NCBI GenBank assembly: GCA_947475735.1
Contig: CANJLQ010000016.1
Span: forward strand, 17,793-81,792
Direction of reading: 5' to 3'
From: Caulobacteraceae bacterium
GTDB taxonomy: Bacteria > Pseudomonadota > Alphaproteobacteria > Caulobacterales > Caulobacteraceae
Length of the DNA stretch: 64,000 nucleotides
The notes under the pieces are model-generated. The model saw only the letters and a program-made list of their open reading frames with translations. It was not told where the DNA came from and did no database searches. This document shows positions 19,735 to 28,987 of this stretch, in pieces; within the stretch, counting starts at the first letter, position 1, and the number at the start of each line of letters is the position of its first letter. The position numbers and the translations under genes are program-made.

Positions 19735-20289
19735 CTAGTTCGCGCCCGACGCGATCGCCGTGTGGCCGTTGCGATTGCGAGCCCAGGCTTCCTCGCTGGA
19801 GCCCTGGGCGATCGGGCGTTCCTTGCCGAAGCTGATGGTGTCGATCCGGCCGGCCGAGACGCCGCGCTCGATCAGATAGTTGCGGATCGATTCCGCCCGG
19901 CGAGCTCCCAGCGCCAGGTTGTACTCGCGCGTGCCGCGCTCATCGGCATTGCCCTCGATCCGCACCGTGACCTGGGGGTAGCGCTGCAGCCATTGAGCCT
20001 GGGCGTCCAGGCGCGGATAGGCCTCGGGGCTGACCTGATAGCTGTCGAGGTCGAAATAGATGCGGTCGCCGACGTTGACGACGAAGTCCTGGGCCGAGCC
20101 CGGCGCGCCGGCGCCCACGCCCGAGCCCTCGATCCCGCCGGTGCCCGGTCCGGGATAGGCTGGAACGTTCGTCCCTGTCCCCGTGTCCCCGGTCGCGCCG
20201 GTGACAGGGCGGCGCGGGGCGCAGGCGGCCATGGCCACGACGGCGAGCCCGATCAGGGCGACCTTGGCGGTGCGGGATGCGGTCATCAT
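19735..20289 (-). CDS. pal: Peptidoglycan-associated lipoprotein Pal
   Basis: 184 residues. A lipoprotein signal ends in V-A-M-A-A-C with the lipidated Cys near residue 23, then a Gly/Pro-rich linker to about 65, then an OmpA-like peptidoglycan-binding domain: D-R-I-Y-F-D-L-D-S-Y, R-I-E-G-N-A-D-E-R-G-T-R-E-Y-N-L-A-L-G-A-R-R-A with the conserved diaminopimelate-binding Asp/Arg. Pal tethers the outer membrane to peptidoglycan and binds TolB. An AGGAGA ribosome site lies about 8 bp before the ATG. Confidence 0.97.
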   Translation of the reverse strand: MMTASRTAKVALIGLAVVAMAACAPRRPVTGATGDTGTGTNVPAYPGPGTGGIEGSGVGAGAPGSAQDFVVNVGDRIYFDLDSYQVSPEAYPRLDAQAQWLQRYPQVTVRIEGNADERGTREYNLALGARRAESIRNYLIERGVSAGRIDTISFGKERPIAQGSSEEAWARNRNGHTAIASGAN

Positions 20290-20372
20290 CGGATCATCTC
20301 CTGTGTGCGTCGGGCGAGGCCGTCACGGATCAGCATAGCGTGTCGGCTCAAGGGGTGTTCGTCAAAGAATGA

Positions 20373-21785
20373 TCAGGTATCGCAGGCGTCGGGACCGCCG
20401 GTGCCGAGGTTGGCGGAGGTCTCGTCCAGCAGGGGCGACCAGGCTGGGTCCGAGCCCCGGCCCTGATATCCGGACTGGGCGATGACTCGGCCCGACAGGT
20501 CGACCATCCACAGATTGGTGTTTCCGCCCCGCGTCTGGCGCGAGAACATCAGATAGCGACCGTTGGGCGCCCAGGACGGGCCTTCCTCGAAGTAGCTGCG
20601 GCTCAGCATCCGCTCGCCCGACCCGTCGGGGGCCATGACGCCGATGCCGAACTGGCCGCCGCCCGACTTGGTGAAGGCGATCAGGTCGCCGCGCGGGCTC
20701 CAGGCCGGGGCGGTATAGCTGCCGCCGCCGCGCGAGATGGGCCGCTGGCCCGAGCCGTCGGCGTTCATCACATACAGGCGCGGCGTGCCCGACCGGTCGG
20801 AGTTGAACACCAGCCGCGTGCCGTCCGGGTTGAACGACGGCGAGGTGTCGATGCCCGGGTCGCTGGTCAGGCGCGACAGCCGCCGCGTCTGCAGATCCAT
20901 GACATAGACGTCGGTGTTGCCGCCCCGGATGATCGAGAAGGCGACCTTGGACCCGTCGGGCGAATAGCGGGGGGCCAGGGGCTGACCGTCGAACTCGCCC
21001 AGGTTCTCGCGGCGACCCGTGGTCAGGTTGTAGAGGTAGATGCGGCTGTAGTCCTCGCCCAAGGCCATATAGACGATCTCGTCCGGGTTGGACGAGAAGC
21101 GCGGCGTCAGGATGATCTCCGAGCCGTCGGTCAGGAAGACGGGGTTGTATCCGTCCTGATCCACGATCGCGAGGCGCGACAGGCGGTTCAGCTCGGTCCC
21201 GCTCTCGGCGACATAGACGATGCGAGTGTCGAACACCCCGCCCTCGCCGGTCATCCGCTGATAGACGACGTCGGCGATCTTGTGAGCGATGCGGCGCCAC
21301 TGTTCGGGCGTGGCGGTGAAGTTGTAGCTGACCAGCTGGCACTGGCGGTACGGGTCGTACAGCCGGAAGCCCACGTCGTTGCGCCCGTCCGGACGCGGCG
21401 TGACGGAGCCGTACAGCACCGCCTGGGCTCCGATCTGGGTCCACTGCGGAAAGTTCGGCGCATTGGCCAGGGTCAGGCCCGTCTCGATGAAGCTGGCCGG
21501 ATTGATCGGCTCGAAGAAGCCCGAGCGGCGCAGGTCGCCCGACAGGACCTCGGCGATCGAGGCCCCGTTCTGGCCGCTGAAAGGGGCGACGGCGATCTGG
21601 AAGGGACGCAGCACGCCCTGGTCGATCTCGACCTCGATCGGGCCGCCGTCCTGCGCCGGCTGCTGGCGCGCCTGCTGCTGCGACGGGCCGCCGTTCAGGC
21701 TCTGCGTCGCGCTCTGGGCCTGCACCAGGGAGGTCGCGGCGAGACCGAGCACGCACACCGTGGTGAGAAGCAGATTCAGACGCAT
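20373..21785 (-). CDS. tolB: Tol-Pal system beta-propeller protein TolB
   Basis: 470 residues. Signal peptide [15 protein letters not shown] to A-Q near residue 23; N-terminal domain about 50-190 (I-A-V-A-P-F-S-G near the start); then a six-bladed propeller with repeated P-x-(Y/F/W)-S-P-D-G-x-x-(I/V)-x-F motifs, e.g. [14 protein letters not shown] and [13 protein letters not shown]. TolB acts in the periplasm and shuttles between Pal and TolA during cell constriction. It is 83 bp upstream of pal. Confidence 0.97.
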   Translation of the reverse strand: MRLNLLLTTVCVLGLAATSLVQAQSATQSLNGGPSQQQARQQPAQDGGPIEVEIDQGVLRPFQIAVAPFSGQNGASIAEVLSGDLRRSGFFEPINPASFIETGLTLANAPNFPQWTQIGAQAVLYGSVTPRPDGRNDVGFRLYDPYRQCQLVSYNFTATPEQWRRIAHKIADVVYQRMTGEGGVFDTRIVYVAESGTELNRLSRLAIVDQDGYNPVFLTDGSEIILTPRFSSNPDEIVYMALGEDYSRIYLYNLTTGRRENLGEFDGQPLAPRYSPDGSKVAFSIIRGGNTDVYVMDLQTRRLSRLTSDPGIDTSPSFNPDGTRLVFNSDRSGTPRLYVMNADGSGQRPISRGGGSYTAPAWSPRGDLIAFTKSGGGQFGIGVMAPDGSGERMLSRSYFEEGPSWAPNGRYLMFSRQTRGGNTNLWMVDLSGRVIAQSGYQGRGSDPAWSPLLDETSANLGTGGPDACDT

Positions 21786-21927
21786 CGAGGGCTCCGGGTC
21801 GTCGAAGGCGAGAGGTCCCGGCCCTTATCCATGGGCCGTGTGACAAACGCCAGCTTGGCGCGGATTGGGGCGAGATTTGGGACGGCAAGGTTTGCCGGGG
21901 GCACCGTCAGGCATCGGTCAGGGCTGA

Positions 21928-22764
21928 TCAACGATTGCGACACGCCCGCTCGGTGTTGAACGTCGGACGGAACGGACCGCCGGGGAAGCCTTGCGGAACG
22001 TCGAACGGGGCGGTCTGGCGGAGCGCTCTCAATGCCCCGTCCGCAGCCGCGCGGTAGACCGCATCGGAGCGCGCGTTCCTGAGTGTCGGCCCCGCTGTGA
22101 TGCGACCGTCGGCCGACAGGGTGACGTCCATCTCGATCCTGAGCTGATCCGCGCCGGGGATGTCGCAGGGCAGGGTCCAGTTCGGATAGACCTGGTTGAA
22201 GATGGCGGTGATCTGCGGCCCCGTCGCTTGCGCAGCCTGGCCTTGCCCCTGCTGGCCCGTCGGCGCGCGAGGGCCTGGGGTGGGCGCGGGACGGCGCGGA
22301 CCGGCCAGAGCATCGAGGTCCAAAGGCGCGGTCGGTTGCGTCGGGGTGGAACGAGGCGGCGTGGGGCGCGGAGGCGTCGGACGCGGCGGCGTCGGTCGAG
22401 GCGGCGTCGGGACCGGGGGGGACGGCCGGGGCGGCGTCGGACGCGGTGGCGTGGGCCGTGGGGTCGGTGCCGGACGCGGGGCGGGAGGGGTCGGTGCAGG
22501 GGGCGTCGGCTCAGGCGGGGCCGGCTCGGGTTCGACCGTCTCCGGCGGCGCGGTCGCGGCGTCCTCCGTCACCAACTCCTCGGACGGATTGTCGGCGGCG
22601 GCGGCCTCGACCACCTGCGACGAGACGATCGACACGGGCACCGAGGTCATGATCGGCGTGATCTGCTCGCGCTCGGCCCGGGGCGCGATCAGGAACAGCG
22701 CGGCGACGCCCGCGTGCAGCAGGACGGCACCGAGGATCGCCGGGGAAGGAGCCCGCGCCGCCAT
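21928..22764 (-). CDS. tolA: TolA-like/TonB-type energy transducer with proline-repeat stalk
   Basis: 278 residues in the tolA position. A membrane helix at 8-28 anchors it in the inner membrane. Residues about 80-145 are a run of P-T-P-P-R units in place of the long Ala/Lys-rich helical domain II of gammaproteobacterial TolA. The C-terminal domain (about 175-278) contains Y-P-N-W-T-L-P-C-D-I-P-G-A and V-T-L-S-A-D-G-R-I, as in TolA/TonB C-terminal domains, and two Cys that could form a disulfide. It would couple TolQR proton flow to TolB/Pal. It starts 3 bp after the tolR stop codon. Confidence 0.85.
   Translation of the reverse strand: MAARAPSPAILGAVLLHAGVAALFLIAPRAEREQITPIMTSVPVSIVSSQVVEAAAADNPSEELVTEDAATAPPETVEPEPAPPEPTPPAPTPPAPRPAPTPRPTPPRPTPPRPSPPVPTPPRPTPPRPTPPRPTPPRSTPTQPTAPLDLDALAGPRRPAPTPGPRAPTGQQGQGQAAQATGPQITAIFNQVYPNWTLPCDIPGADQLRIEMDVTLSADGRITAGPTLRNARSDAVYRAAADGALRALRQTAPFDVPQGFPGGPFRPTFNTERACRNR
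22330..22520 (-). repeat. Proline-codon tandem repeat within tolA
   Basis: Degenerate tandem 15-base units encode repeated P-T-P-P-R in tolA. The units vary at third positions and in spacer residues (P-S-P-P-V, P-R-S-T-P), so this is an old or selected repeat rather than a recent expansion. It would form a rigid polyproline stalk across the periplasm. Confidence 0.75.
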
Positions 22765-22767
22765 GCC

Positions 22768-23223
22768 TCAGCCTTCCGCCTCCGGGGCGGTATCGGTGAT
22801 CAGGTTCAGCTTGGTGAAGCCGGCCGCGGACAGCCGGGCCATGACCCGTGCCACGGCCTGATACGGGGCTCGCCCATCGGCACGGACGAAGACCGAAAGC
22901 TCTTCCCGATCCGTGTCTCCCGCCGCATCGGCGACCCTTTCGGTCAGGGCGTCATAGGCCGTCTCGTCCCTCTGGACGAAGATGGCACCCTCGGCGTCGA
23001 TCGAGACGGTGACCGGCGGCTGGTCCGTCTCGACCGCGCTGGCCTCGGTCTTGGGCAGTTCCACCGGCACGCCCACGGTCAGCAGCGGCGCCGAGATCAT
23101 GAAGATGATCAGCAGCACCAGCATCACATCCACCAGGGGCGTGACGTTGATCTCGGACAGAGGGCGTTTCCTGGGACGTCGCCGTCCCCGGACATGTCCA
23201 CCGCCAGCGCCGCCCATCGCCAT
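22768..23223 (-). CDS. tolR: Tol-Pal system protein TolR (ExbD family)
   Basis: 151 residues. Short Arg-rich cytoplasmic N-terminus (R-G-R-R-R-P-R-K-R), then L-S-E-I-N-V-T-P-L-V-D-V-M-L-V-L-L-I-I-F, the single membrane helix with the conserved proton-path Asp in P-L-V-D-V-M. The rest is the periplasmic ExbD-type domain. TolR with TolQ forms the proton-driven motor of the Tol-Pal system. It begins 3 bp after the tolQ stop. Confidence 0.96.
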   Translation of the reverse strand: MAMGGAGGGHVRGRRRPRKRPLSEINVTPLVDVMLVLLIIFMISAPLLTVGVPVELPKTEASAVETDQPPVTVSIDAEGAIFVQRDETAYDALTERVADAAGDTDREELSVFVRADGRAPYQAVARVMARLSAAGFTKLNLITDTAPEAEG

Positions 23224-23226
23224 GGC

Positions 23227-23994
<768 letters not shown>

Positions 23995-24054
23995 CCAGGG
24001 GTCCTCTTTCGCGCAGCACGGTCTATCGAACGACCGCCCGTGGCCCTTCTAAGG

Positions 24055-24097
24055 CAGGTTCCGGCTGGGAGTCGTTAGCAGCGCGCGTCGGAACCTG
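24055..24097. promoter_or_regulatory. Spaced inverted repeat upstream of tolQ
   Basis: CAGGTTCCG at 24055-24063 and its exact complement CGGAACCTG at 24089-24097 flank a 25-bp spacer in the only sizeable gap (131 bp) between ybgC and tolQ. It could be a paired half-site operator for a tolQ promoter or the base of a hairpin in the ybgC-tolQ transcript. Nothing in the sequence decides between these. Confidence 0.4.
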
Positions 24098-24125
24098 ACG
24101 ACCGGAGCTCTGTGGCGGGAATGAC

Positions 24126-24587
24126 TCACCCCTGGTTGGATGCGTTCGACGCCAGCCACGGCGTCACGGCCTCCACCAGGGCCCGGGTCGGACGTCTGGG
24201 CCGGCCGTCCAGATGGATGCAGACGGCGGTGACGTCGGCGCGACAGAGCGCCTCTCCGTCCCGCTCGATGACCTGCGAGATCATCAGGCGGGGACCCTTC
24301 ACGGCGTCATAGCGGGTCCGCACGATTAGGGCGTCGTCGATTCGGGCGGGCCGGACGAAGGCGAGCTTCATCTCCGCGATCACGAAGGCCATCGGCGCCT
24401 CGCCCTCCAGCAGCTGGGCATGGCCGATGCCGATGGCGCGCAGGAAGTCGGATCGCCCCCGCTCGAAATAGCGAACGTAGTTGGCGTGATAGACGACGCC
24501 GGTGAAGTCGGTGTCCTCATAATAGACGCGCACGGGCAGCAGGTGATCGCGCCCGTCGAACCGGCCGGAGGTCGGCGTGTCGCTCAT
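24126..24587 (-). CDS. ybgC: Tol-Pal-associated acyl-CoA thioesterase YbgC
   Basis: 153 residues from the ATG at 24587, which has a perfect GGAGGG ribosome site that also contains the end of ruvB. Hotdog fold of the 4HBT family: V-Y-Y-E-D-T-D-F-T-G-V-V-Y-H-A-N-Y with the catalytic Asp, followed by F-E-R-G-R-S-D-F-L-R. The enzyme hydrolyses acyl-CoA thioesters and is encoded with tolQ in most proteobacteria, probably linked to phospholipid turnover. Confidence 0.93.
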   Translation of the reverse strand: MSDTPTSGRFDGRDHLLPVRVYYEDTDFTGVVYHANYVRYFERGRSDFLRAIGIGHAQLLEGEAPMAFVIAEMKLAFVRPARIDDALIVRTRYDAVKGPRLMISQVIERDGEALCRADVTAVCIHLDGRPRRPTRALVEAVTPWLASNASNQG

Positions 24588-24589
24588 CT

Positions 24590-25621
24590 TTACCCTCCGA
24601 ACAGGTCGGGCGCTCCCGCCGGCTTGGGAGGCTCCGCCAGACCCAGATGGGCATAGGCCTTGGCACACGCCATGCGACCGCGCGGCGTGCGCTGGATGAA
24701 GCCCTGCTGCAGCAGATAGGGCTCGATCACATCCTCGACGGCGTCCCGGGCCTCGGCGATGGCGGCCGCCAGGGTGTCCATGCCGACCGGCCCGCCGCCG
24801 TAGTTCTCGATCAGGGCCTTGAGGAAGCGGCGGTCGTTGGCGTCCAGACCCGCCTCGTCGATCTCCAGTCGGCTGAGCGCGCGGGCGGCGACGATGCGGT
24901 CGATGACGGGCGCGCCCTCGGCCCCGGCGAAGTCGCGGACGCGGCGGAGCAGCCGCCCCGCCACGCGCGGGGTGCCCCGTGACCGGCTGGCGATCTCGCG
25001 CGCGCCCTCGTCATCGATCGGCGCGCCCATCTTGCGGGCGGCCCCGGTGATGACGCGAACCAGTTCCTCGGGCGTATAGAACTCCAGCCGAAGGGGAATG
25101 CCGAACCGGTCCCTCAATGGGGTCGCCAGCAGTCCCGCCCGCGTCGTCGCCCCGACCAGGGTGAAGGGCGCCAGATCGATCCGCACCGAGCGCGCCGAGG
25201 GGCCCTCGCCGATGATCAGGTCCAGGACGTGGTCCTCCATCGCCGGATAGAGGATCTCCTCCACCGTCGGGGCCAGGCGGTGGATTTCGTCGATGAACAG
25301 GACGTCGCGCGGCTCGAGGTTGGTCAGAATGGCCGCCAGGTCGCCCGCCTTGGCCAGGATCGGTCCGCTGGTGGCCCGAAAACCCACGCCCAGTTCGCGC
25401 GCCACGATCTGGGCAAGCGTTGTCTTGCCCAGCCCCGGCGGGCCGAACAGCAGGACGTGGTCCATCGCCTCGCCGCGCCCGCGCGCCGCCTCGATGAAAA
25501 CCTTCAGATTGCCCTTGGCCTGCTCCTGACCGACGAAGTCCGACAGGCTCTGTGGCCGCAGGGCGCGGTCATAGGTCTCACCGGGTGCAGGCTCGGGCGA
25601 GATAATGCGTTCGTCGCTCAC
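24590..25621 (-). CDS. ruvB: Holliday junction branch migration helicase RuvB
   Basis: 343 residues. AAA+ motor with Walker [11 protein letters not shown], Walker B F-I-D-E-I-H-R-L, sensor G-A-T-T-R-A-G-L-L-(A/T), and the C-terminal winged helix ending [11 protein letters not shown]. RuvB hexamers pull DNA through the RuvA-bound Holliday junction. It starts by a 4-bp overlap with ruvA and its stop lies within the ribosome site of ybgC. Confidence 0.98.
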   Translation of the reverse strand: MSDERIISPEPAPGETYDRALRPQSLSDFVGQEQAKGNLKVFIEAARGRGEAMDHVLLFGPPGLGKTTLAQIVARELGVGFRATSGPILAKAGDLAAILTNLEPRDVLFIDEIHRLAPTVEEILYPAMEDHVLDLIIGEGPSARSVRIDLAPFTLVGATTRAGLLATPLRDRFGIPLRLEFYTPEELVRVITGAARKMGAPIDDEGAREIASRSRGTPRVAGRLLRRVRDFAGAEGAPVIDRIVAARALSRLEIDEAGLDANDRRFLKALIENYGGGPVGMDTLAAAIAEARDAVEDVIEPYLLQQGFIQRTPRGRMACAKAYAHLGLAEPPKPAGAPDLFGG

Positions 25622-26235
25622 CGGCCAAGCTCCTGCAGCGCGGCGCGGATCACCGCCGACAGCTCGGCCGCGTCACCCAGTCGGATCAGGGCCTGGTCGA
25701 CTGCACGGCGGGCATTCATCTCCGCGACGCCCAGCCCCAGCAAAGCCGACACAGCCTCGCCCGTGACGCTCGGCGTCGGCGCGATCGCCTCGACGTGAAC
25801 CCCCGGCGCGGACGGCGTGAACGACACATCCCCCAGCGGCTTGCCCTTCAGTTCGGTGACGATCCGCAGCGCCAGCTTGGGCCCGACACCGTTCGCCCGC
25901 CCGACCGCCGCCTTGTCGTCCCGCGCCACCGCCGAGGCCAGCTCGCCAGGTGGCAGCACGTCCAGCACCGACAGCGCCGCCTTGGGCCCCACGCCCTGAA
26001 TGCCCAGCAGCGTCGTGAACGCCCGTCGCTCGTCGCGCGTCAGAAAGCCGTACAGTCTCGGCCCGTTCTCTGCCGACCAGCTCTGTTCGACATGCAGGGT
26101 GGCCTCGTCGCCCGGAGCCGGCAGGCGTTGCAGCGTTCGCGACCCGCACGCCACCACATAGCCGACCCCGGCGCAGTCGATCAGGCAGTGCCCCTCCTCG
26201 ACCTCGGCGAGAAGTCCGCGCAGCCGGCCGATCAC
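25618..26235 (-). CDS. ruvA: Holliday junction DNA-binding protein RuvA
   Basis: 205 residues. N-terminal OB fold ([12 protein letters not shown]), central helix-hairpin-helix motifs [13 protein letters not shown] and [13 protein letters not shown], and a C-terminal RuvB-contacting helical domain from about 150. It tetramerises on the four-way junction. It overlaps ruvC upstream and ruvB downstream by 4 bp each. Confidence 0.97.
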   Translation of the reverse strand: MIGRLRGLLAEVEEGHCLIDCAGVGYVVACGSRTLQRLPAPGDEATLHVEQSWSAENGPRLYGFLTRDERRAFTTLLGIQGVGPKAALSVLDVLPPGELASAVARDDKAAVGRANGVGPKLALRIVTELKGKPLGDVSFTPSAPGVHVEAIAPTPSVTGEAVSALLGLGVAEMNARRAVDQALIRLGDAAELSAVIRAALQELGR

Positions 26236-26753
26236 GACGCCACCGCCAGCAGCGCCCGCTTCCTCAGCTGCGCATGGGTGATGGCCACGGCCAGGGCGTC
26301 GGCGGCATCGGCCTTGACCTCGCCGCAGGTGGGCAGGAGGCGTTTCACCATGAAGGCGATCTGGGTCTTGTCGGCATGGCCGGCGCCCACGACCGCCTTC
26401 TTGATCAGATTGGGCGAATATTCCGCGACGGACAGCCCCGCCCGCGCCGGGGCCAGCATGACCGCCGCCCGCGCCTGTCCCAGTTTCAGCGTCGAGGCCG
26501 GATTGACGTTGACGAACACCTCCTCGATCGCCGCCTCGTCACAGGCGTGGGCGACGCAGACCTCGCCCACCTGATCCAGCAGCCACAGCAGACGTTCAGA
26601 CAACGGCAGGGTGTCGGGCGGGCTCACCACCCCATGCGCGACCCAGCTCAGCCGCGAGCCCTCGCTGATCACCACGCCCCAACCGGTGCGGCGAAGGCCC
26701 GGGTCGAGGCCCAGGATGCGGATACGCCCGCCATGAATCACCGTGTTCGCCAT
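26232..26753 (-). CDS. ruvC: Holliday junction endonuclease RuvC
   Basis: 173 residues. RNase H-like fold with acidic catalytic residues: Asp in [13 protein letters not shown], Glu in A-A-I-E-E-V-F-V-N, and the C-terminal D-A-A-D-A-L-A-V-A. Resolves Holliday junctions by symmetric nicks. It is the first of the ruvCAB genes and lies 54 bp downstream of the YebC-family gene. Confidence 0.97.
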   Translation of the reverse strand: MANTVIHGGRIRILGLDPGLRRTGWGVVISEGSRLSWVAHGVVSPPDTLPLSERLLWLLDQVGEVCVAHACDEAAIEEVFVNVNPASTLKLGQARAAVMLAPARAGLSVAEYSPNLIKKAVVGAGHADKTQIAFMVKRLLPTCGEVKADAADALAVAITHAQLRKRALLAVAS

Positions 26754-26807
26754 CCGTTCCAGTCATGCCGCAAAGAGGGTTAGCGGACAATGACCAGGCG
26801 GGAGCCC

Positions 26808-27578
26808 CTAACCCAGCTTCGCCAGGTCCTCGTCCGAGATCTCCTCGTTGGAATAGACCATGGACACATCGTCCTCGGCGTCCAGCGCGTCGAGCAGCTT
26901 CATCAGGGTGCCGACATGTTCGCCGGTGAGGGGGACCGTGGTCTGGGGCTTCCAGACGATGGCGGTGGACTTGGGGTCGCCCAGGACTTTGGACATGGCC
27001 TCGGCCACTTCGTTGAGGTCCTCGAACGCCGTCCAGATCGTGTGACCCGGCGCGTCCTCGTAGATGTCCGGCTTGACCAGGTCCGACTCGACGTCCTGGG
27101 CCCCCGCCTCGATGGCGGCCTCCATGACGGCATCTTCTGTGCCCGCCTCGGCCGCGTAGACGATCTTGCCGACCTTGTCCCACATGAAGGCGACCGAGTT
27201 CATCTCGCCCAGAGCGCCGCCGTTCTTCTTGAACGCTGTGCCGATGTTGGAGTTGGCGCGGTTGCGATTGTCCGTCAGCGCCTCGACGATGATGCCGACC
27301 CCACCGGGACCCCGCCCCTCGTAGCGGACCTCTTCCATCGTATCGACGTCGCCGCCCGCCGCCTTGTTGATGGCGCGCTGGATCACGTCCTTGGGCAGGC
27401 TCTCGGCCTTGGCGTTGTTGACCGCAAGGCGCAGGCGCGGGTTCAGGGCCACATCGGGCATGCCCGACTTGGCCGCCACGGTGATGTCGCGGGACAGTTT
27501 GGAGAACAGTTTGGAGCGCTGCGCGTCGGCCCGCCCCTTGCGGTGCATGATGTTCTTGAATTTGGAATGGCCGGCCAT
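26808..27578 (-). CDS. YebC/PmpR-family protein (transcription/translation factor)
   Basis: 256 residues from the ATG at 27578 ([14 protein letters not shown]), the universal start of this family; a longer open frame upstream has no family similarity. Further signatures are [14 protein letters not shown] and N-R-N-R-A-N-S-N-I. Members act as DNA-binding regulators (PmpR) or as ribosome factors relieving stalling at proline runs; which applies here is unknown, though the neighbouring tolA encodes a long proline run. GAAGAGA precedes the start. Confidence 0.95.
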   Translation of the reverse strand: MAGHSKFKNIMHRKGRADAQRSKLFSKLSRDITVAAKSGMPDVALNPRLRLAVNNAKAESLPKDVIQRAINKAAGGDVDTMEEVRYEGRGPGGVGIIVEALTDNRNRANSNIGTAFKKNGGALGEMNSVAFMWDKVGKIVYAAEAGTEDAVMEAAIEAGAQDVESDLVKPDIYEDAPGHTIWTAFEDLNEVAEAMSKVLGDPKSTAIVWKPQTTVPLTGEHVGTLMKLLDALDAEDDVSMVYSNEEISDEDLAKLG

Positions 27579-27748
27579 GGTTGTCTCTTCAAGAGCGCGA
27601 GCGCTCGCGACACGGTCGCCGCGACGAGGCGCGGCGGCGTCTGGATGGGTCGCGCATCTAGCGGATGGGCGCGCGCCTGTCACGGGGCCGACACCGGAAC
27701 CGTCGCGCTCGCACGGGGTTCAAGCGACGACCCGCAAGGAGCTGCACC

Positions 27749-27934
27749 ATGACCGCCGACGAGTATTATGAAGACGCCACCGACGACACCGAAACCGATA
27801 TCGTCGAATGGTACGCCGCCCGTCCCGTCACGGTATCGACCGCCGTGGCGACGGGCTCGATCGTCGCGGCCTTCGCTCTGGGGGTGCTGACCGCCGTCGG
27901 AGCCCTGGCCTTGATGGGCTACATGGACGACTAG
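27749..27934 (+). CDS. Small single-pass membrane protein, unknown
   Basis: 61 residues from the ATG at 27749, with AAGGAG 8 bp upstream. The first 22 residues are very acidic (E-Y-Y-E-D-A-T-D-D-T-E-T-D-I), followed by V-E-W-Y-A-A-R-P and one hydrophobic helix at about 32-57 rich in Ala, Val, Gly and Leu, ending D-D. By the positive-inside trend topology is unclear since both ends are acidic. I do not recognise it. It diverges from yebC and converges on the secreted Glu/Arg-rich protein gene. Confidence 0.65.
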   Translation: MTADEYYEDATDDTETDIVEWYAARPVTVSTAVATGSIVAAFALGVLTAVGALALMGYMDD

Positions 27935-27953
27935 GTCGCCCGACCCGACAAAC

Positions 27954-28295
27954 CTACTGGGGAACGATCGGGGTAGAGGCCTGCGCGGGCGGGGTCGTCG
28001 AGGACTGCGCAGGGGCCTGGGAAGCCGTCGTCTGCGAACCCTGGGTCGCCCGGGCCTCGTCAGCCGCGAGCCGCGCGGCTTCCTCGTCCTGACGCGCCCA
28101 CTCGGCTTCTTCGCGCGCCTGCTCGATCTGACGCAGACGGCGAGCCCGCTCGGCGGACCGTTCGCGGGCACGCTCCGAGATCGATTGAGGCATTTCAACC
28201 GCGCTGGCGGCCGGGGCGGCGACAGCATTCCCGACAGAGACGGCCGGGATGGCGAGGATGGCGCACAGCGCCAGACGGGTCATCGATGCAATCAT
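27954..28295 (-). CDS. Secreted Arg/Glu-rich coiled-coil protein, unknown
   Basis: 113 residues. A signal peptide (M-T-R-L-A-L-C-A-I-L-A-I-P-A-V-S, cleavage probably at A-V-A-A near residue 27) leads to a charged helix about 40-80 with alternating Arg/Glu/Ala (E-R-A-R-E-R-S-A-E-R-A-R-R-L-R-Q), then a Gln/Ser/Thr/Pro tail about 85-113. This looks like a periplasmic coiled coil with a disordered tail. I recognise no family and infer no function. Confidence 0.6.
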   Translation of the reverse strand: MIASMTRLALCAILAIPAVSVGNAVAAPAASAVEMPQSISERARERSAERARRLRQIEQAREEAEWARQDEEAARLAADEARATQGSQTTASQAPAQSSTTPPAQASTPIVPQ

Positions 28296-28392
28296 GGGGA
28301 GGGCCTCGAAGGGTTACGGCTTCGTAACAATCCCCGACAGATGAAGTTTTGGCAATCTTTCTGTCAAGAACCTGTTGTGTCGCAGATCACCT

Positions 28393-28830
28393 TCAGGTCG
28401 TCAGTGAGTTCAGAAAGCCTCGCATCCCCTCGCTGAGCGGCACCGGCCGGTTCGTTTCGCGATCGACGTAGACGTGGACGAAGAAGCCGACGGCCGCCGC
28501 CTCGTCTTCGTTCTTTTTGAACAGCCCGATCTCGTAGCGGACGGACGAGGTGCCGACGTGCGCGACCCGGACGCCCGCCTCGATCTCGTCCGGGAAGGCC
28601 GTCGGCGAGAAGTATCGGCACCCGGTTTCGGCGACCAGGCCGATGACCTTGCCGTGATGAATGTCCAGCTGGCCCGAAACGACCAGCAGCCGGTTCACCG
28701 CCGTGTCGAAGAAGGAGTAGTAGACCACGTTGTTCACGTGGCCATAGACATCGTTGTCCATCCAGCGGGTCGAGATCGCCTGAAAGCGGCGATAGTCGTT
28801 GCGGTGGGTGCGTTCGATCGTTCCGGCCAT
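28393..28830 (-). CDS. Acyl-CoA thioesterase (4HBT hotdog family)
   Basis: 145 residues from the ATG at 28830 (AGGA 5-6 bp upstream). The hotdog signature is [23 protein letters not shown], where the Asp is the catalytic residue of 4-hydroxybenzoyl-CoA-thioesterase-like enzymes. The likely substrate is an acyl-CoA; the chain length cannot be read. It is transcribed divergently from the alcohol dehydrogenase gene with 157 bp between the starts. Confidence 0.88.
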   Translation of the reverse strand: MAGTIERTHRNDYRRFQAISTRWMDNDVYGHVNNVVYYSFFDTAVNRLLVVSGQLDIHHGKVIGLVAETGCRYFSPTAFPDEIEAGVRVAHVGTSSVRYEIGLFKKNEDEAAAVGFFVHVYVDRETNRPVPLSEGMRGFLNSLTT

Positions 28831-28987
28831 GTCCGTCCTGTTCGTTGCGCCGGCGCTCGGCGCTGGGCGCCTCGCGGCTTGAGCGCGATGTCCTCCAGCG
28901 CCTCTGGGGACGCTTCGGACCAACGCTCGGGCTTGGCCTCCGTCGCGTCAAGCGCCTATCCAGTGTCTGTCGAACAACGAGGCCGCC

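Noticed and set aside
22330..22520. Possible CRISPR-like repeat array
   Set aside because: The repeats are 15-base proline codon units without unique spacers and are in frame within tolA.
27596..27609. Palindrome CGCGAGCGCTCGCG upstream of the YebC-family gene
   Set aside because: Made only of GCGA/CGCT steps that are frequent by chance in such GC-rich DNA; not enough to call an operator.
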